NCBI GenBank assembly: GCA_965153355.1
Contig: OZ231128.1
Coordinates: 40,548,001 to 40,612,000, forward strand
From: Flaccisagitta enflata
Taxonomy: Eukaryota; Chaetognatha; Sagittoidea; Aphragmophora
DNA length: 64,000 bases
Direction: 5' to 3'
Shown: in pieces, positions 38,108 to 48,889 of the stretch
Position numbering within the stretch: position 1 is the stretch's first letter
Layout of the letters: every line of letters starts with the position of its first letter
Notes under the pieces: model-generated
Databases searched by the model: none
Told to the model about the DNA's origin: nothing
The model's input: the letters and a program-made list of their open reading frames with translations, nothing else
Translations under genes and position numbers: made by a program

Positions 38108-39147
38108 ATACAGTAGACAGTTGTGCTATCGTCCTGTCGCAGTCATATGATTACATGTGTACACGCAATGGTATAGTCAAAACTTTGAATCTACGCAGTC
38201 TCACTAATCTCGATTGGAAACACAGGCAGCAAAGAAAATTGTCATACCAAAAATATGAGCCTGAAGAGTAAGCCGCTCTAAAACAGAATCTGAAAGAAAC
38301 CAGAAGAATCTGAGTTGGTGTCTTGATTCTTTTTTTCTTATCTAGGCTTTAAAATTTCAAGCGCTAGTACTCGATGCATTGACCAACCCCTTATGATTCA
38401 TCTGTGACAAGTTTTGTGCGTTAAAATTGCCCCAGAGCCAGGGTCTTTGTAAAAAAATTGTTGAAGAATCTGGATTCTAAGCCAAAGAAACGGGAAGGTA
38501 ATCCATAGAAACCGGCGATTTTTCGTGTTGTGCCCCATGAATTATAACAAAACGATATACCAAGTCTCTTTTGCCATTATAAAATGGGGGGGGGGTGGCG
38601 GCTCTATCAGGGACTTGTCAAATGGTCATGAAATTTGGCAAACCTTTTTATTATAATAAATGAAGTCAGTTTGTAGAATTACATAAGTTTATGACACCTA
38701 TGACCTCCCAACCCCCACCCTGATACATAATGATAATGTCTTCATGAAAGCATCTAAAAGTATTCTAAGTGCTTTTGAACGGTATTCAAACAACTGCTGA
38801 CCCAAAAACCCACAAAATTCGCTATAAATACATTAAGAATGATCGGTGAAACAGGTAGACCTTACATTTTACTATCTATGCGAACTACGGTTGTTTAAAT
38901 TTGTCAAAGAGAGAAAAAAAAAAAGAAAATGGAAAGTAGACCAAAAATACGGTTCTTTCACCGATTTGTAACTATTCCTGACTTCAATCGTTCTAAATCC
39001 ATGGATTCTTGCTGACTTTGGACTGGTGAATGTTTAAGATTAACTAACCCCTGAATATGAACCTTGCTTTCATATGAATGTTGTTGTACGGGGACCTCTG
39101 CCTCTGGCAGGCTCGCTGTTACGGGTCCTTCTGTTCTCCAGGCGTGC

Positions 39148-39215
39148 TTTTTGGGCAGCGGCTTCAAAGGGCTGATGTCGTGCAGAACAGAGGGTTGAAT
39201 TTCACTAAACTAAAG
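39148..39215. repeat. PM element end fragment
   Basis: TTTTGGGCAGCGGCTTCAAA, GGGCTGATGTCGTGCAGAAC, ACAGAGGG: same end type as PM element 3. Confidence 0.6.
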
Positions 39216-40196
39216 TCTAAACTGTCCGAAGCCAAAGGATAAATTCGCTGTTTGTGAGAAAGAAAAAAAACTACTCGTCACTAAATATGAAACTGCACTA
39301 AACGAATTCTTTGAGCACATTCGCTTTGCGACATTCTCAAATCTCAAATTTCGCTGATGTCGCCGAATTGCGGCAGGATTGCAGAAAAAATGCAGCAGAA
39401 AAAATACCACTTCCAGCTGTCATGTTTTTTGTATGTGCGTGTGATTTTCTTTTGCACATATTTTCCACATGCATGTAGAAGTCGTTATTCATTTTCAAAC
39501 AACGCAACATCTGTTTTACCTGTAGCTTTTTTTTCCTTTGTGTGGCTTTTTCCTTTTTCTTGGAGGAGGAGGGCATAAGAGTTTGTTTGTTTGTATGTCT
39601 TTTTTCTTTTTGTCTAATATCAGTCGCGTTTGCATACATTCGGGGTTTTTTTCGTCCACGTCAAAAGAGATTTCTGACACTTTGTTGGTTGTCAGAGATC
39701 CTGTCCATGCCACAATTTCAACAAATTTTTGCCTCTCTTACAATTACATTATAGCCTGAAAATCAACACTCCACACCTGTCACATATCGGCCCTGATCGC
39801 TTTCATTTTAGTTCATTTTTTCAGGTTTTAAAACAGCAACATAATCATCACGCAATTGAATATTGTGTCCCACCAACCTGAAAGGGAAATTAGCCTACTT
39901 TGTCCACTGTATGACTCTTCATCTCTCACTGCATTCGGAACTTATGATTTCGCCCCCTTTCTATGGCCTAATTTTCCATTCAAAACATTCTTTATTGAAT
40001 AAAAAGAAAGCGATTATCTTAAAGATCAAGAAGTGATGTAAGATAATATTAGGAAGTTGTTGTCGTTCAGGGGAAGTCATCTAAAATCCTTTTCACTCTT
40101 AATTTAATAGAAAGAACTAAAAAAAAAAAATAAAGAAAAATCTGAATTTCATAGAATATGAAAGGTGAGTCGGTAAAACCCCTTTTTAGCCTCTCC
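39216..40196. other. unassigned
   Basis: Overlapping open frames at 39337-39759 on both strands have no domain character. No repeat family recognised. Confidence 0.35.
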
Positions 40197-40313
40197 CAGC
40201 TGTCTGTCTGTCTGTCTGTCTGTCTCTGTCTGTCTGTCTGTCTGTCTCCGTCTCCGTCTCCGTCTCTGTCTCTCGCTCTCACTCTCGCTCTCGCTCTCGC
40301 TCTCGCTCTCTCG

Positions 40314-40374
<61 letters not shown>
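40197..40374. repeat. (CTGT)n-(CTCCGT)n-(CTCG)n-(CT)n microsatellite
   Basis: Four successive unit types, ending directly at the 5' truncation point of the LINE fragment. Confidence 0.95.
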
Positions 40375-40378
<4 letters not shown>

Positions 40379-41133
40379 GACAGCATGGGGTCTTTTTCAG
40401 ACAACTTAAAGAAAACGGTATTGACCAAAAAAGAAGTATGTCATGGATGGACAGCTGCCATCTGTCACCGCAGTCTGAGGGGTACATCTGTGCCATGCAA
40501 GAACTTGCTATATTTACTAGATGGCATGAGTGCCATATACTAAAAAATGCAAAATCGGACAGATGCAGAATATGCGAAAAAGAGCCTGAAACGACTACAC
40601 ACTTACTAGCTGGATGTGATGTCTTGGCTAAAAAACAATACTTAGACAGACACAACAATGTTGCCAAATATGTACATCACTGTATCTGTAACTCCTTTAA
40701 CTTCCACACAGAAAAAAAATGGCACCTCCACAAACTGACGGATGTTATCATGGATAAAAGGGTTGAAATAATTTGGGACATGATTCTCACCACGGACCGC
40801 GAAGTCGGATCAAACAGACCTGACATAGTCATAAGAGACAAGATCGAGAAAAAGACCTACATTATAGACATAAGTTGCCCCAGCGATGTCAATGTATGTT
40901 CCAAAGAAAACGAAAAACTAACAAAATATAGCGGCCTTCGGGTTGAATTGGCAAAAATGTGGAATTGCGAATCTGTAGTTATCCCAGTGGTAATTGGAGG
41001 CCTTGGCACAGTATCTGACAAATTTATCCAGTACATCAGTATGATCCCAGCCGAAATCTCTTCCGCTCTATGCCAAAAGATCACCATGCTTGGCAGTGAG
41101 CTAATAATGCGATCTTGCCTCTCAAGAAAGTAG
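40375..41133 (+). pseudogene. 3' end of an R2-type LINE: zinc knuckle and restriction-like endonuclease
   Basis: An open frame continues from the end of the CT array through ~250 codons to a stop at 41131-41133. It holds the post-RT region of restriction-like-endonuclease LINEs (R2/NeSL-type): a CCHC cluster CRICEKEPETTTHLLAGC, the helix YLDRHNNVAKYVH, and the PD-D/E nuclease core RPDIVI....YIIDISCP. The nuclease nicks target DNA for target-primed reverse transcription. The RT and N-terminal DNA-binding parts are missing, so this is a 5'-truncated copy, although the remaining frame is unbroken. Confidence 0.85.
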
Positions 41134-41536
41134 GAATCACCACTGTATGCCCAAACTGATGTATTTGTTTATCATTGGAATGACCGATATGACTGGGTAA
41201 TGTCAATATGACCTTTGTACATGAATGGATGAGCCAACACGGCACAACAACAATTGAATCTGGAGGTGCCACTATGGCTGACCCGAGGAAAAATGATGCG
41301 TGGAAGAATGACGCGTGGAAGAATAGACGTGAATTGACGTGCCACTCTGGAAATCGGAGGAAGAATGAATGTTTACAATCGGACATGCCACAAGGACAAC
41401 TCCCAACATCAAAAAAAGAATTATGTTACCTTCATTAAAAACTTTGATATTCTGAAATGCCTTTAGGATTAGGTCAATCCTCGGTATTCAGTCTAATGTT
41501 ACCAAGACAGTTTGATCTTGAGCCAGTAAATGTATT

Positions 41537-41540
<4 letters not shown>
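41134..41540. other. probable LINE 3' UTR and flank
   Basis: Contains a short tandem AAGAATGACGCGTGG repeat (41295-41325). No clear poly-A tail marks the 3' end. Confidence 0.35.
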
Positions 41541-41600
<60 letters not shown>

Positions 41601-41630
41601 CGCTCGTTCTCTCTCTCTCTCTCTCTCTCC
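41540..41630. repeat. (CT)n microsatellite
   Basis: CT with a GCTCGCTCGTT interruption at ~41598. Confidence 0.95.
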
Positions 41631-41929
41631 ACCGGGCTTCTTGTTTTGGATGTATAGCGTTCAATTATCATTTATGCAGCTGTAAATGAGGCGGCTGATT
41701 AAGCTTATGAACCAAAACGATAGGGCGACGATGCATCCTTACTGAGTCTGCGTTAATTGACTTCAGCGGTAGATATGTGAGATGTATGGAGGGTTGCATG
41801 GACAGACAGACATCAAAAGAGGTTTTAAAAACATCTCAAGGAGTGTTAGGTTTAATCCAAGACATCGCGGTAGCTGAATATCGCCGAAAACAGCGATTGT
41901 TAAGGAGATGTAACAGACATACCAACAAG

Positions 41930-41998
41930 TAGACTGACCGACCATTGGATAGATGGAAGGACAGAAACTCTCATAGAGATGCGTTTTTGACGGTCGGA
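41930..41998. repeat. decayed HP repeat
   Basis: GACTGACCGACCATTGGAT, GAAACTCTCATAGAGATGCG; hairpin no longer pairs. Confidence 0.45.
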
Positions 41999-42209
41999 AA
42001 CTTGCTATTTCCTTTTCTTTTCATTTTTTTTTTTCAATTTTCTGAAAAATTGAACGTCATCCGGTGAATTGAGGGAATGAAAAAATGATTGGTGACGAGT
42101 GACGAGTAATGAAGCTTTCGCCGGCGGTAATTCATCAACGCGTCAACAACGGATGATGGCTAATCTGGAATTGTGGTACTCGGCGTGGTTGTCGCGGTGG
42201 TGGCTTGTC

Positions 42210-42345
42210 ATGTTCGATGGTGGTGTAAGGAGGTGTGGTGGTGGTGTGGGGAGGTGTGGTGGTGGTGTAAGGGGGTGTGGTGGTGGTGTAAGGCGGTGTG
42301 ATGGTGATGGTGGTGTGGGGACGTGTGGTGGTGTTGCGGAGTCTT
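42210..42345. repeat. ~21-bp GGTGTGGTGGTGGTGTAAGG minisatellite
   Basis: Six to seven copies; the frame across it is Gly/Val/Arg-rich low complexity. Confidence 0.85.
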
Positions 42346-42382
42346 GTGGATTTTCATAAGGTAAAAAGTGGTTTTGATGGGC

Positions 42383-43200
<818 letters not shown>

Positions 43201-43400
43201 AAGGTTTTGATTATTTGTGTGTTTTGATTTTTTGTGATGGTACTACAGATCGGCGTGGTTTTGTTATAGTCGCATGTGGTAATGAGAAGTGATGACATAA
43301 TTTCATAATGATGAAAAACGTCGTGTTAATCTTATAGCCTCGATCAAAGGCACATCACATGTGCCACATTTAGAAGGAAAATAGCTTCAGCAAGCAAAAC

Positions 43401-43530
43401 AAGGCCAAGTAGGCCAATAAGGTGCGGCGTATGGATCGCCGAACAAATGCGTTACCCGACCAACAGACCAACCAACCGACCGACCAACGGTCACAGCCAG
43501 TTATAGAGGTGCTTTGTCGCACCTAATAAG
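43401..43530. repeat. divergent HP repeat
   Basis: AACAAGGCCAAGTAGGCC, CGACCAACAGACCAACCAAC, TTATAGAGGTGCTTTGTCGC with hairpin GGTGCTTTGTCGCACC. Stem sequence differs from the other subfamilies yet still pairs. Confidence 0.6.
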
Positions 43531-43960
43531 GATGGAAAACATACTTTCATTTGTGCAAGCAAGATGAAATTCTAACTGACGTAGGCCGAACGTACTGAGA
43601 CTCTTCAGTTAAAATGTCATCACGCTGGACCGACTAGAAGCATGCTTTTAACGTCTGCGTCAATCTTAGCCTATGCACTTTGACACTTAAAGTAGCAAGA
43701 GCACCTCAGCTCTGTCCGAGCGCTCAAATCCTGTAGTTGGTTCTTGCGTTTTTCTTCGCGTGAAGCGACAGTGACATATCAATATCATTGTTATTTTTTT
43801 ATCAATATAAGTAAATTTACATCAAAAGACACCTGGAAACATGTTCTACTAGGCCTGGGGGGGCTTACAGCAGGAAAAAATCCGGGAAAAATCCGTTTGT
43901 TTGACCCGAATGAATGATGCAAAAGAGATGCAACATTGACTCCATGAGACGGGTATTCAT
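43531..43960. other. unassigned flank downstream of the LINE
   Basis: No ORF or repeat family recognised. The LINE 3' end probably lies near 43990. Confidence 0.35.
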
Positions 43961-43989
43961 AATCGAGGTCCCCTCGAGTTTCCGATATA

Positions 43990-44247
43990 TGTTCTTTAAT
44001 TCGTCAGCATATAAAAGCGACAGATACAAACATACACACATCAATTAATGGCATCAATTAAATAGTAAATTGTACATGGATGCGAGGATGACTGAATGAT
44101 TGATGGCCCCTCGCTACATAATAGCATGAGGGACAGAAAAAATTATACTGTGGAGCTGAAAAGTGGATGATTGAATGATTGATTGAATGATTGATGGCCC
44201 CTCGCTACATAATAGCATGAGGGACTGACACCAGTTTCAGTGTGGAG
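43990..44247 (-). repeat. LINE 3' UTR with tandem 42-bp repeat
   Basis: ATTGATGGCCCCTCGCTACA / TAATAGCATGAGGGAC occurs at ~44098-44136 and again at ~44189-44226. The stretch between them holds TGAATGATTGATTGAATGAT. Confidence 0.65.
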
Positions 44248-47112
44248 CTAGCATGGTACTTTATCGGCGTCGTTCGATGAGTTGCGGGCGATGTGTTTAA
44301 CCACTGAATTGTGGTGAAGAGTCAATGATGCATGAAATTTGCATTTGGCTTTATGGAAAAGCTCGGTTAATGACTTATAACCAAATGACTCCCGCACTAT
44401 TTTTACGCTCTCCCATCTGTTGTAGCCAAAGATGAGACGCAGAGCATCATTGACTGCAGTATTGCAATCCTGCATTTGTCTGGAAGTGTACTGTTTGACT
44501 GCACTTGCATATGTCAAAATTGGGATGCAATTTGAATACAATAAGTGGAGTTGAACTTCTTCACTCGGCTTTTTGATGGCACGAAGAATAGAATTAGAAG
44601 CACGATAGAATGATGCAAGATCTTTACTTGAAGAGTACTCAAAGCCTCTGCGACTTTCAATTGTTGCTCCGAGATATTTGATTGAGTCAACGTACTCAAT
44701 TATTGATCCATTTAGTAAGATTGGGCACAACTTTTCCTTGTCAACCGTCTTTTTTGAAAACAAGACAATTTTGGATTTACTGGTGTTGAATGTGAGACCA
44801 AATTTGGTGCAATAATCCGCGCTGTGTTGTATCATTTTCTGCAGAGCAGTTCTTGTTGGAGCTAATAGACACAGGTCATCCGCAAAGAGGATCATGGCAA
44901 TAAATACTCCCAGCATATGGCATCCAATATGGGCATCTCTTAATATATTTGACACACCGTCAACGTAGCAGCCAAAAAAATCTGGTGAGTTTATCCCCCC
45001 TTGTTTTATACCCAATGGCACACTGAAATCATAACTATGTACATTTCCCCACTTGACATTACACATCATGTTTGAGTACCAGTATATCAAACAAAGTAAG
45101 AAACAAAGTGGTAATTTTCTTTCCATAAGCTTGGAATAAAGACCATGATGAGAAATTCGATCAAATGCCTTAGTGCAGTCCAAAAAGGCTACATAAACGT
45201 TAGAACCGTGTTCGAGAAAGTGATTAACAGTGGCATTTAATGTGTATAGAGCATGATTAGTACTAGTACGACGCTTGAATCCAAATTGTAGTTCGTCGGT
45301 TGCTAGTAAGTGAGAGGTTTTGAGCTGAATGGCCAACTCAAATAATTTTGCGGGGAGACAACCCAAAGTGATGCCTCTATAATTTGATGGGTTGGACATA
45401 TCACCCTCTGAATCTTTGACGATAGGTGTAATTGTCCCTTTCAAGAAATCTGTAGGCACATAACCATGCTGAATCAATCCGTTAAATAGAATGTGGAAAT
45501 GGCACAAAAGTTCAGGGCAACCATGCAGAAAGTGTTCTGGTTTGCAGGCACCCGAGGATGACTTGCCTGGTTTGAGTTTAGATATTAGATCGACCATCTG
45601 AGGCCAAGTTAGAAAATATGGAGAGATATCGTCATTGGAATGTTCCAAGTAAAACTTAGAATATGCGTTTTCAAAGTCCATTTTTAACGATTTGTGCTCT
45701 GTTGTATCATGGTCGCTATAAACAGACTTAAAGTAAGCAGCGAACGTATCGGCAATACCCTTAGGATCAGTCTCACCATTGACCCTTGTCACCAGGGTGT
45801 CTCGAGAGGAATTTAAGTGACTCCATTTCTGCCAGAATGAGATACCATCCTTATTCAATAAATCCGCGTACATCGATTCGCTGAAATCTTTCTCTGCATT
45901 TCTTTTGTTATGGCGCAATTTGGATTTATATGTATAATGGCAGCTTTTTCTGCAATCATAGGCGGGTCCACTTCTTGGACTACCAAGACTTTTCCAGAAT
46001 CTGTCACATTCAATAGACCGTGTTTTAAGATCCGATAGTTCATTGTCCCAAAAGGAGCGATCATAGTTAGGATTAGTTTTGGGTAACAAATTTTCAGCTT
46101 TGATCACAGCGTTCATAATGTCACAGTAATATTTTTCTAACACCAGCTTATGTGAGTCGTCAAAACAACATCTATAACCATGTAAAATGGCATGAAATGG
46201 AATATCTATCAACGCCAAATTATTTGCCATAGCTTCGCGAAAGCAAGATAAATCACCTTCTGATAATTTTCTCCAATTTACATATTGTGGCAGAGTTGGT
46301 TTAGAGAGGCTCATATTAACTATTTTGACTTTGATATCCAGCTCAACCGGACAATGATCAGAGACATTGTCACCACGTGAAACAATACGAACGTTACTTA
46401 TCAAATCCCGCAGTTCCTTACTTATAAGAATGCCATCAATCAAAGTGTAAGAGTTGGTTTTGATGTCAAAGCGTGTAAATGAAGAAATATGGTCAAAATT
46501 TTCAATTGTATCAAACGCCGAAATCAGATTGTGCCTATCCATAAGACCTCTGACCATGGAAGTGAATGGATGATTGTCATTGTATACATCACAATTCAAA
46601 TCTGCCAATAGCATTATTTTACAGTCAGAATTTTGTGCGATGACATTCTCAACAAACCCGATTGTATCTCTGTACAATGCAACATGAGTGTTAAGATCAC
46701 TTGAATTGAAGTATGGAAAATAAATGTTGACTAAGAGAATGTTAAAAGGAGCATTTTCTAACCGCATGACCGTCACTCTTTCATGTTCATAATCAAGTAA
46801 AGGTTTTAGGCACTTTGCATACTTTTTGTTGTAAACAAATCCGGTCCCGCCAAATGGACGACCTTTTACTATTTTTGATTTTGCAGTCTTTTTCATGGCT
46901 GATACACCAAAACCGTCGAAATCTGGATGCAAAACCCTTAATTGGTTGACACCTTGTTGTTTTTTATAGGGTGGCTGCAACCAGTGCTCTTGCAATGCTC
47001 TTATGGAGTTTTTATTTTCATCACACAATGACCAAATGAATTCTTTGCTCCTGTTATACCCGTTCACATTATGGGTAGAAATAGTAATTTTCGTTTCTTC
47101 AATCTGATCCAT
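44248..47112 (-). CDS. LINE ORF2: apurinic endonuclease and reverse transcriptase
   Basis: Intact frame of 954 codons. N-terminal EEP endonuclease: STHNVNGY, ALQEHW, GGTGFVYNK, ADLNCD (~172) and the C-terminal SDHCPVEL. Reverse transcriptase: NPSNYRGITL, QFGFKRRTSTNHAL, FLDCTKAFDRISH (~646), GIKQGGINSPDFF and the catalytic FADDL (~742), then LTFNTSKSKIV and the thumb region. This is an APE-type non-LTR retrotransposon; the RT resembles CR1/L2/Jockey-like clades but I cannot name the clade. I chose ATG 47112 (MDQIEE) because the endonuclease starts right after it and it overlaps the ORF1 stop by 14 bases; an in-frame Met 28 codons upstream would also be open. No internal stop or shift, so recently active or still able to be mobile. 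Confidence 0.93.
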   Translation of the reverse strand: MDQIEETKITISTHNVNGYNRSKEFIWSLCDENKNSIRALQEHWLQPPYKKQQGVNQLRVLHPDFDGFGVSAMKKTAKSKIVKGRPFGGTGFVYNKKYAKCLKPLLDYEHERVTVMRLENAPFNILLVNIYFPYFNSSDLNTHVALYRDTIGFVENVIAQNSDCKIMLLADLNCDVYNDNHPFTSMVRGLMDRHNLISAFDTIENFDHISSFTRFDIKTNSYTLIDGILISKELRDLISNVRIVSRGDNVSDHCPVELDIKVKIVNMSLSKPTLPQYVNWRKLSEGDLSCFREAMANNLALIDIPFHAILHGYRCCFDDSHKLVLEKYYCDIMNAVIKAENLLPKTNPNYDRSFWDNELSDLKTRSIECDRFWKSLGSPRSGPAYDCRKSCHYTYKSKLRHNKRNAEKDFSESMYADLLNKDGISFWQKWSHLNSSRDTLVTRVNGETDPKGIADTFAAYFKSVYSDHDTTEHKSLKMDFENAYSKFYLEHSNDDISPYFLTWPQMVDLISKLKPGKSSSGACKPEHFLHGCPELLCHFHILFNGLIQHGYVPTDFLKGTITPIVKDSEGDMSNPSNYRGITLGCLPAKLFELAIQLKTSHLLATDELQFGFKRRTSTNHALYTLNATVNHFLEHGSNVYVAFLDCTKAFDRISHHGLYSKLMERKLPLCFLLCLIYWYSNMMCNVKWGNVHSYDFSVPLGIKQGGINSPDFFGCYVDGVSNILRDAHIGCHMLGVFIAMILFADDLCLLAPTRTALQKMIQHSADYCTKFGLTFNTSKSKIVLFSKKTVDKEKLCPILLNGSIIEYVDSIKYLGATIESRRGFEYSSSKDLASFYRASNSILRAIKKPSEEVQLHLLYSNCIPILTYASAVKQYTSRQMQDCNTAVNDALRLIFGYNRWESVKIVRESFGYKSLTELFHKAKCKFHASLTLHHNSVVKHIARNSSNDADKVPC

Positions 47113-47920
47113 TGTTGCTTTGTTGATGCATGGGCGCTCCATCAGGATTCTTTTTCTGGAAAAAATATCTGATAACGACGCCCTCAGGCAATTCAAATTT
47201 ATCGCCTTTCACCGTTTCAATATCACACTTGCGAATGCACATTTTATAGCTCTTAAATTTATTGTGCTGGGTTTGCAGTTGATCCAAATGGACCACTCTG
47301 ACTCCTTGGTCTTCAAAGTTAAATCTTACATCTTCTATATTCGTGCCAATGTCAAAATAGCCGAGGTAAAGATCAGTGGTTAGGTCTGCTCCACGCCAAG
47401 ACCTCAGACCGGCCGAAACTTTTTTCCCAATAACTAAGTTTTGCGACTTTCGATTTGGCCGCGGGGTAGATTGACCATTCCTGGTCGGCCGAGAGTTAGG
47501 ACGATTATTTCTCCCACCGTGATTGTGGTTACTGCGACCACCTCGATTATCGGTGCGAGCATCGTTGAGTCGATTGTTGTTTGAGTGCCGAGAAGGATGG
47601 TTGATGTTTTGACCACCAAGAGTCCCCGCAGCTGCGATTGCTGCAGTTGTCAACGGCGCTGCTGTTGCTGTTGTAATTGATGTTGAGGAAGGTATCTCCT
47701 GTGTTGCTGGCGTGATTGCTGTTGGCGTAGGCGCCGCTGTTGGGTCCGCCATGGCTGAGGTCGACGTTGTAACTGTTGTTGTTGATGATGGCGCTGCTGT
47801 TGTTGCCGTGATTGATGTTGAAGGTAAGCCCATTGACGATGATGCTGTCGACGACGCCGCTGATGTTACAATTGTTGTAGAGGATGTTGTAGAGGACATC
47901 GAATAGGGCTTGTATCTCAA
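47099..47920 (-). CDS. LINE ORF1 protein
   Basis: 273 codons. Residues ~8-110 are Ser/Thr/Ala low complexity. ~115-150 is an Asn/Arg/Gly basic tract (HGGRNNRPNSRP), probably RNA-binding. ~160-265 is a compact domain (LRSWRGADLTTDLYLGYFDI, VVHLDQLQTQHNKFKSYKMC, VVIRYFF) like the C-terminal domain of many CR1/L2-type ORF1 proteins. No zinc knuckle. The ORF1 stop overlaps the ORF2 start (ATGGATCAGATTGA), which suits stop-restart translation. Confidence 0.8.
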   Translation of the reverse strand: MRYKPYSMSSTTSSTTIVTSAASSTASSSMGLPSTSITATTAAPSSTTTVTTSTSAMADPTAAPTPTAITPATQEIPSSTSITTATAAPLTTAAIAAAGTLGGQNINHPSRHSNNNRLNDARTDNRGGRSNHNHGGRNNRPNSRPTRNGQSTPRPNRKSQNLVIGKKVSAGLRSWRGADLTTDLYLGYFDIGTNIEDVRFNFEDQGVRVVHLDQLQTQHNKFKSYKMCIRKCDIETVKGDKFELPEGVVIRYFFQKKNPDGAPMHQQSNNGSD

Positions 47921-48641
47921 ATCTTATCAAAATCGGTTGATACTAACATTTTCTTTTTTGCGTACATTTGTTAACTCAGAGGCGAGAAAAATCGTAGCTC
48001 GGCGGTGGTGGTTTCGTTGTGCGCAAATATGTTTCAGGCGCTGTAGTTGAAAGTGAGAGTTTCTTTAAAAAAATGTATTGTTCGTGAAAAGCATTATTTA
48101 TATCAAAAATATATAGTGCAGCATATCATTCGAAAGGTCTTGACATGAAGAATTCAATTATCAGCATGTTTTACACCAAAGGGGCTTTCGCGTTGGGCGT
48201 ATTATCAAGATATTATCTAGATATTCCATTTGTAATATCTTGATAATTTTCCCAATGTGAAAACCCCTTTAATCAGAAAAGAAAACAAATAATCGTCGAA
48301 TGATGCTTATTTCATTGTAAGACAAACTTAAATTGTTTCACTTTTTGTTTTTTTCAAACAACTACATAATAAAAAACACAAGGTCACAGGGTTTACTAAA
48401 CTATAAAAATCAACTTCGCTTCCTATGTTTTTACCAAAATGCTAGACAATTAAGAAACTGTAAAAAAAAGTTCTAATTTAAAATGAGAGAGAGATAAGTT
48501 CAACAAAGATTTGATATATTTATTAGAGCAGTTGTTTGACTGACGGATGGACGGACATAATAGAGACGCGTAGAAAGTCACGATTGAATTGTTGAATACT
48601 TGCTTTGATATCAATCTCATCATGGACCACCAACTGTCCAG
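47921..48641. other. LINE 5' flank and upstream of FCGLH-family gene
   Basis: The LINE 5' UTR probably begins near 48050. 48537-48585 holds GACGGATGGACGGACATAAT, a decayed HP core. The first exon of the downstream gene was not found here. Confidence 0.4.
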
Positions 48642-48889
48642 GAAATTCTTGACAAGATTGATGCGAGCAGCTTCAAGCTGACGTTGAATTTTCTCATTAA
48701 CCACGACACTTGCGACAATCCAAATGAAAATTCAATCAAGAGCGCCCTTAATCGAGTTCAAGGAAAAGTCGCTTCTCTTCGTAAGAAAGCCGTGAATCCC
48801 AACAGCAAGGGAAATGCAGAACTCGACATTTTTCTCAAGGGGCCGTTTCCGTTTCCCGCAAAAGACCAATCGTCAACTGGAGTCAAACC
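48642..48889 (+). CDS. FCGLH gene, first visible exon
   Basis: Acceptor AACTGTCCAG, donor AACC|GTAAAC. Encodes EILDKIDASSFKLTLNFLIN, then SIKSALNRVQGKVASLRKKA and LDIFLKGPFPFPA. Without splicing the frame stops two codons later; phase 2 fits the next exon, giving PKNELRRLDSIDG across the junction. Confidence 0.65.

Noticed and set aside
47547-47930. Second overlapping minus-strand ORF (Asn/Gly-rich) and the plus-strand Val/Asp ORF at 47712-47906
   Set aside because: Shadows of the LINE ORF1 low-complexity region in other frames.
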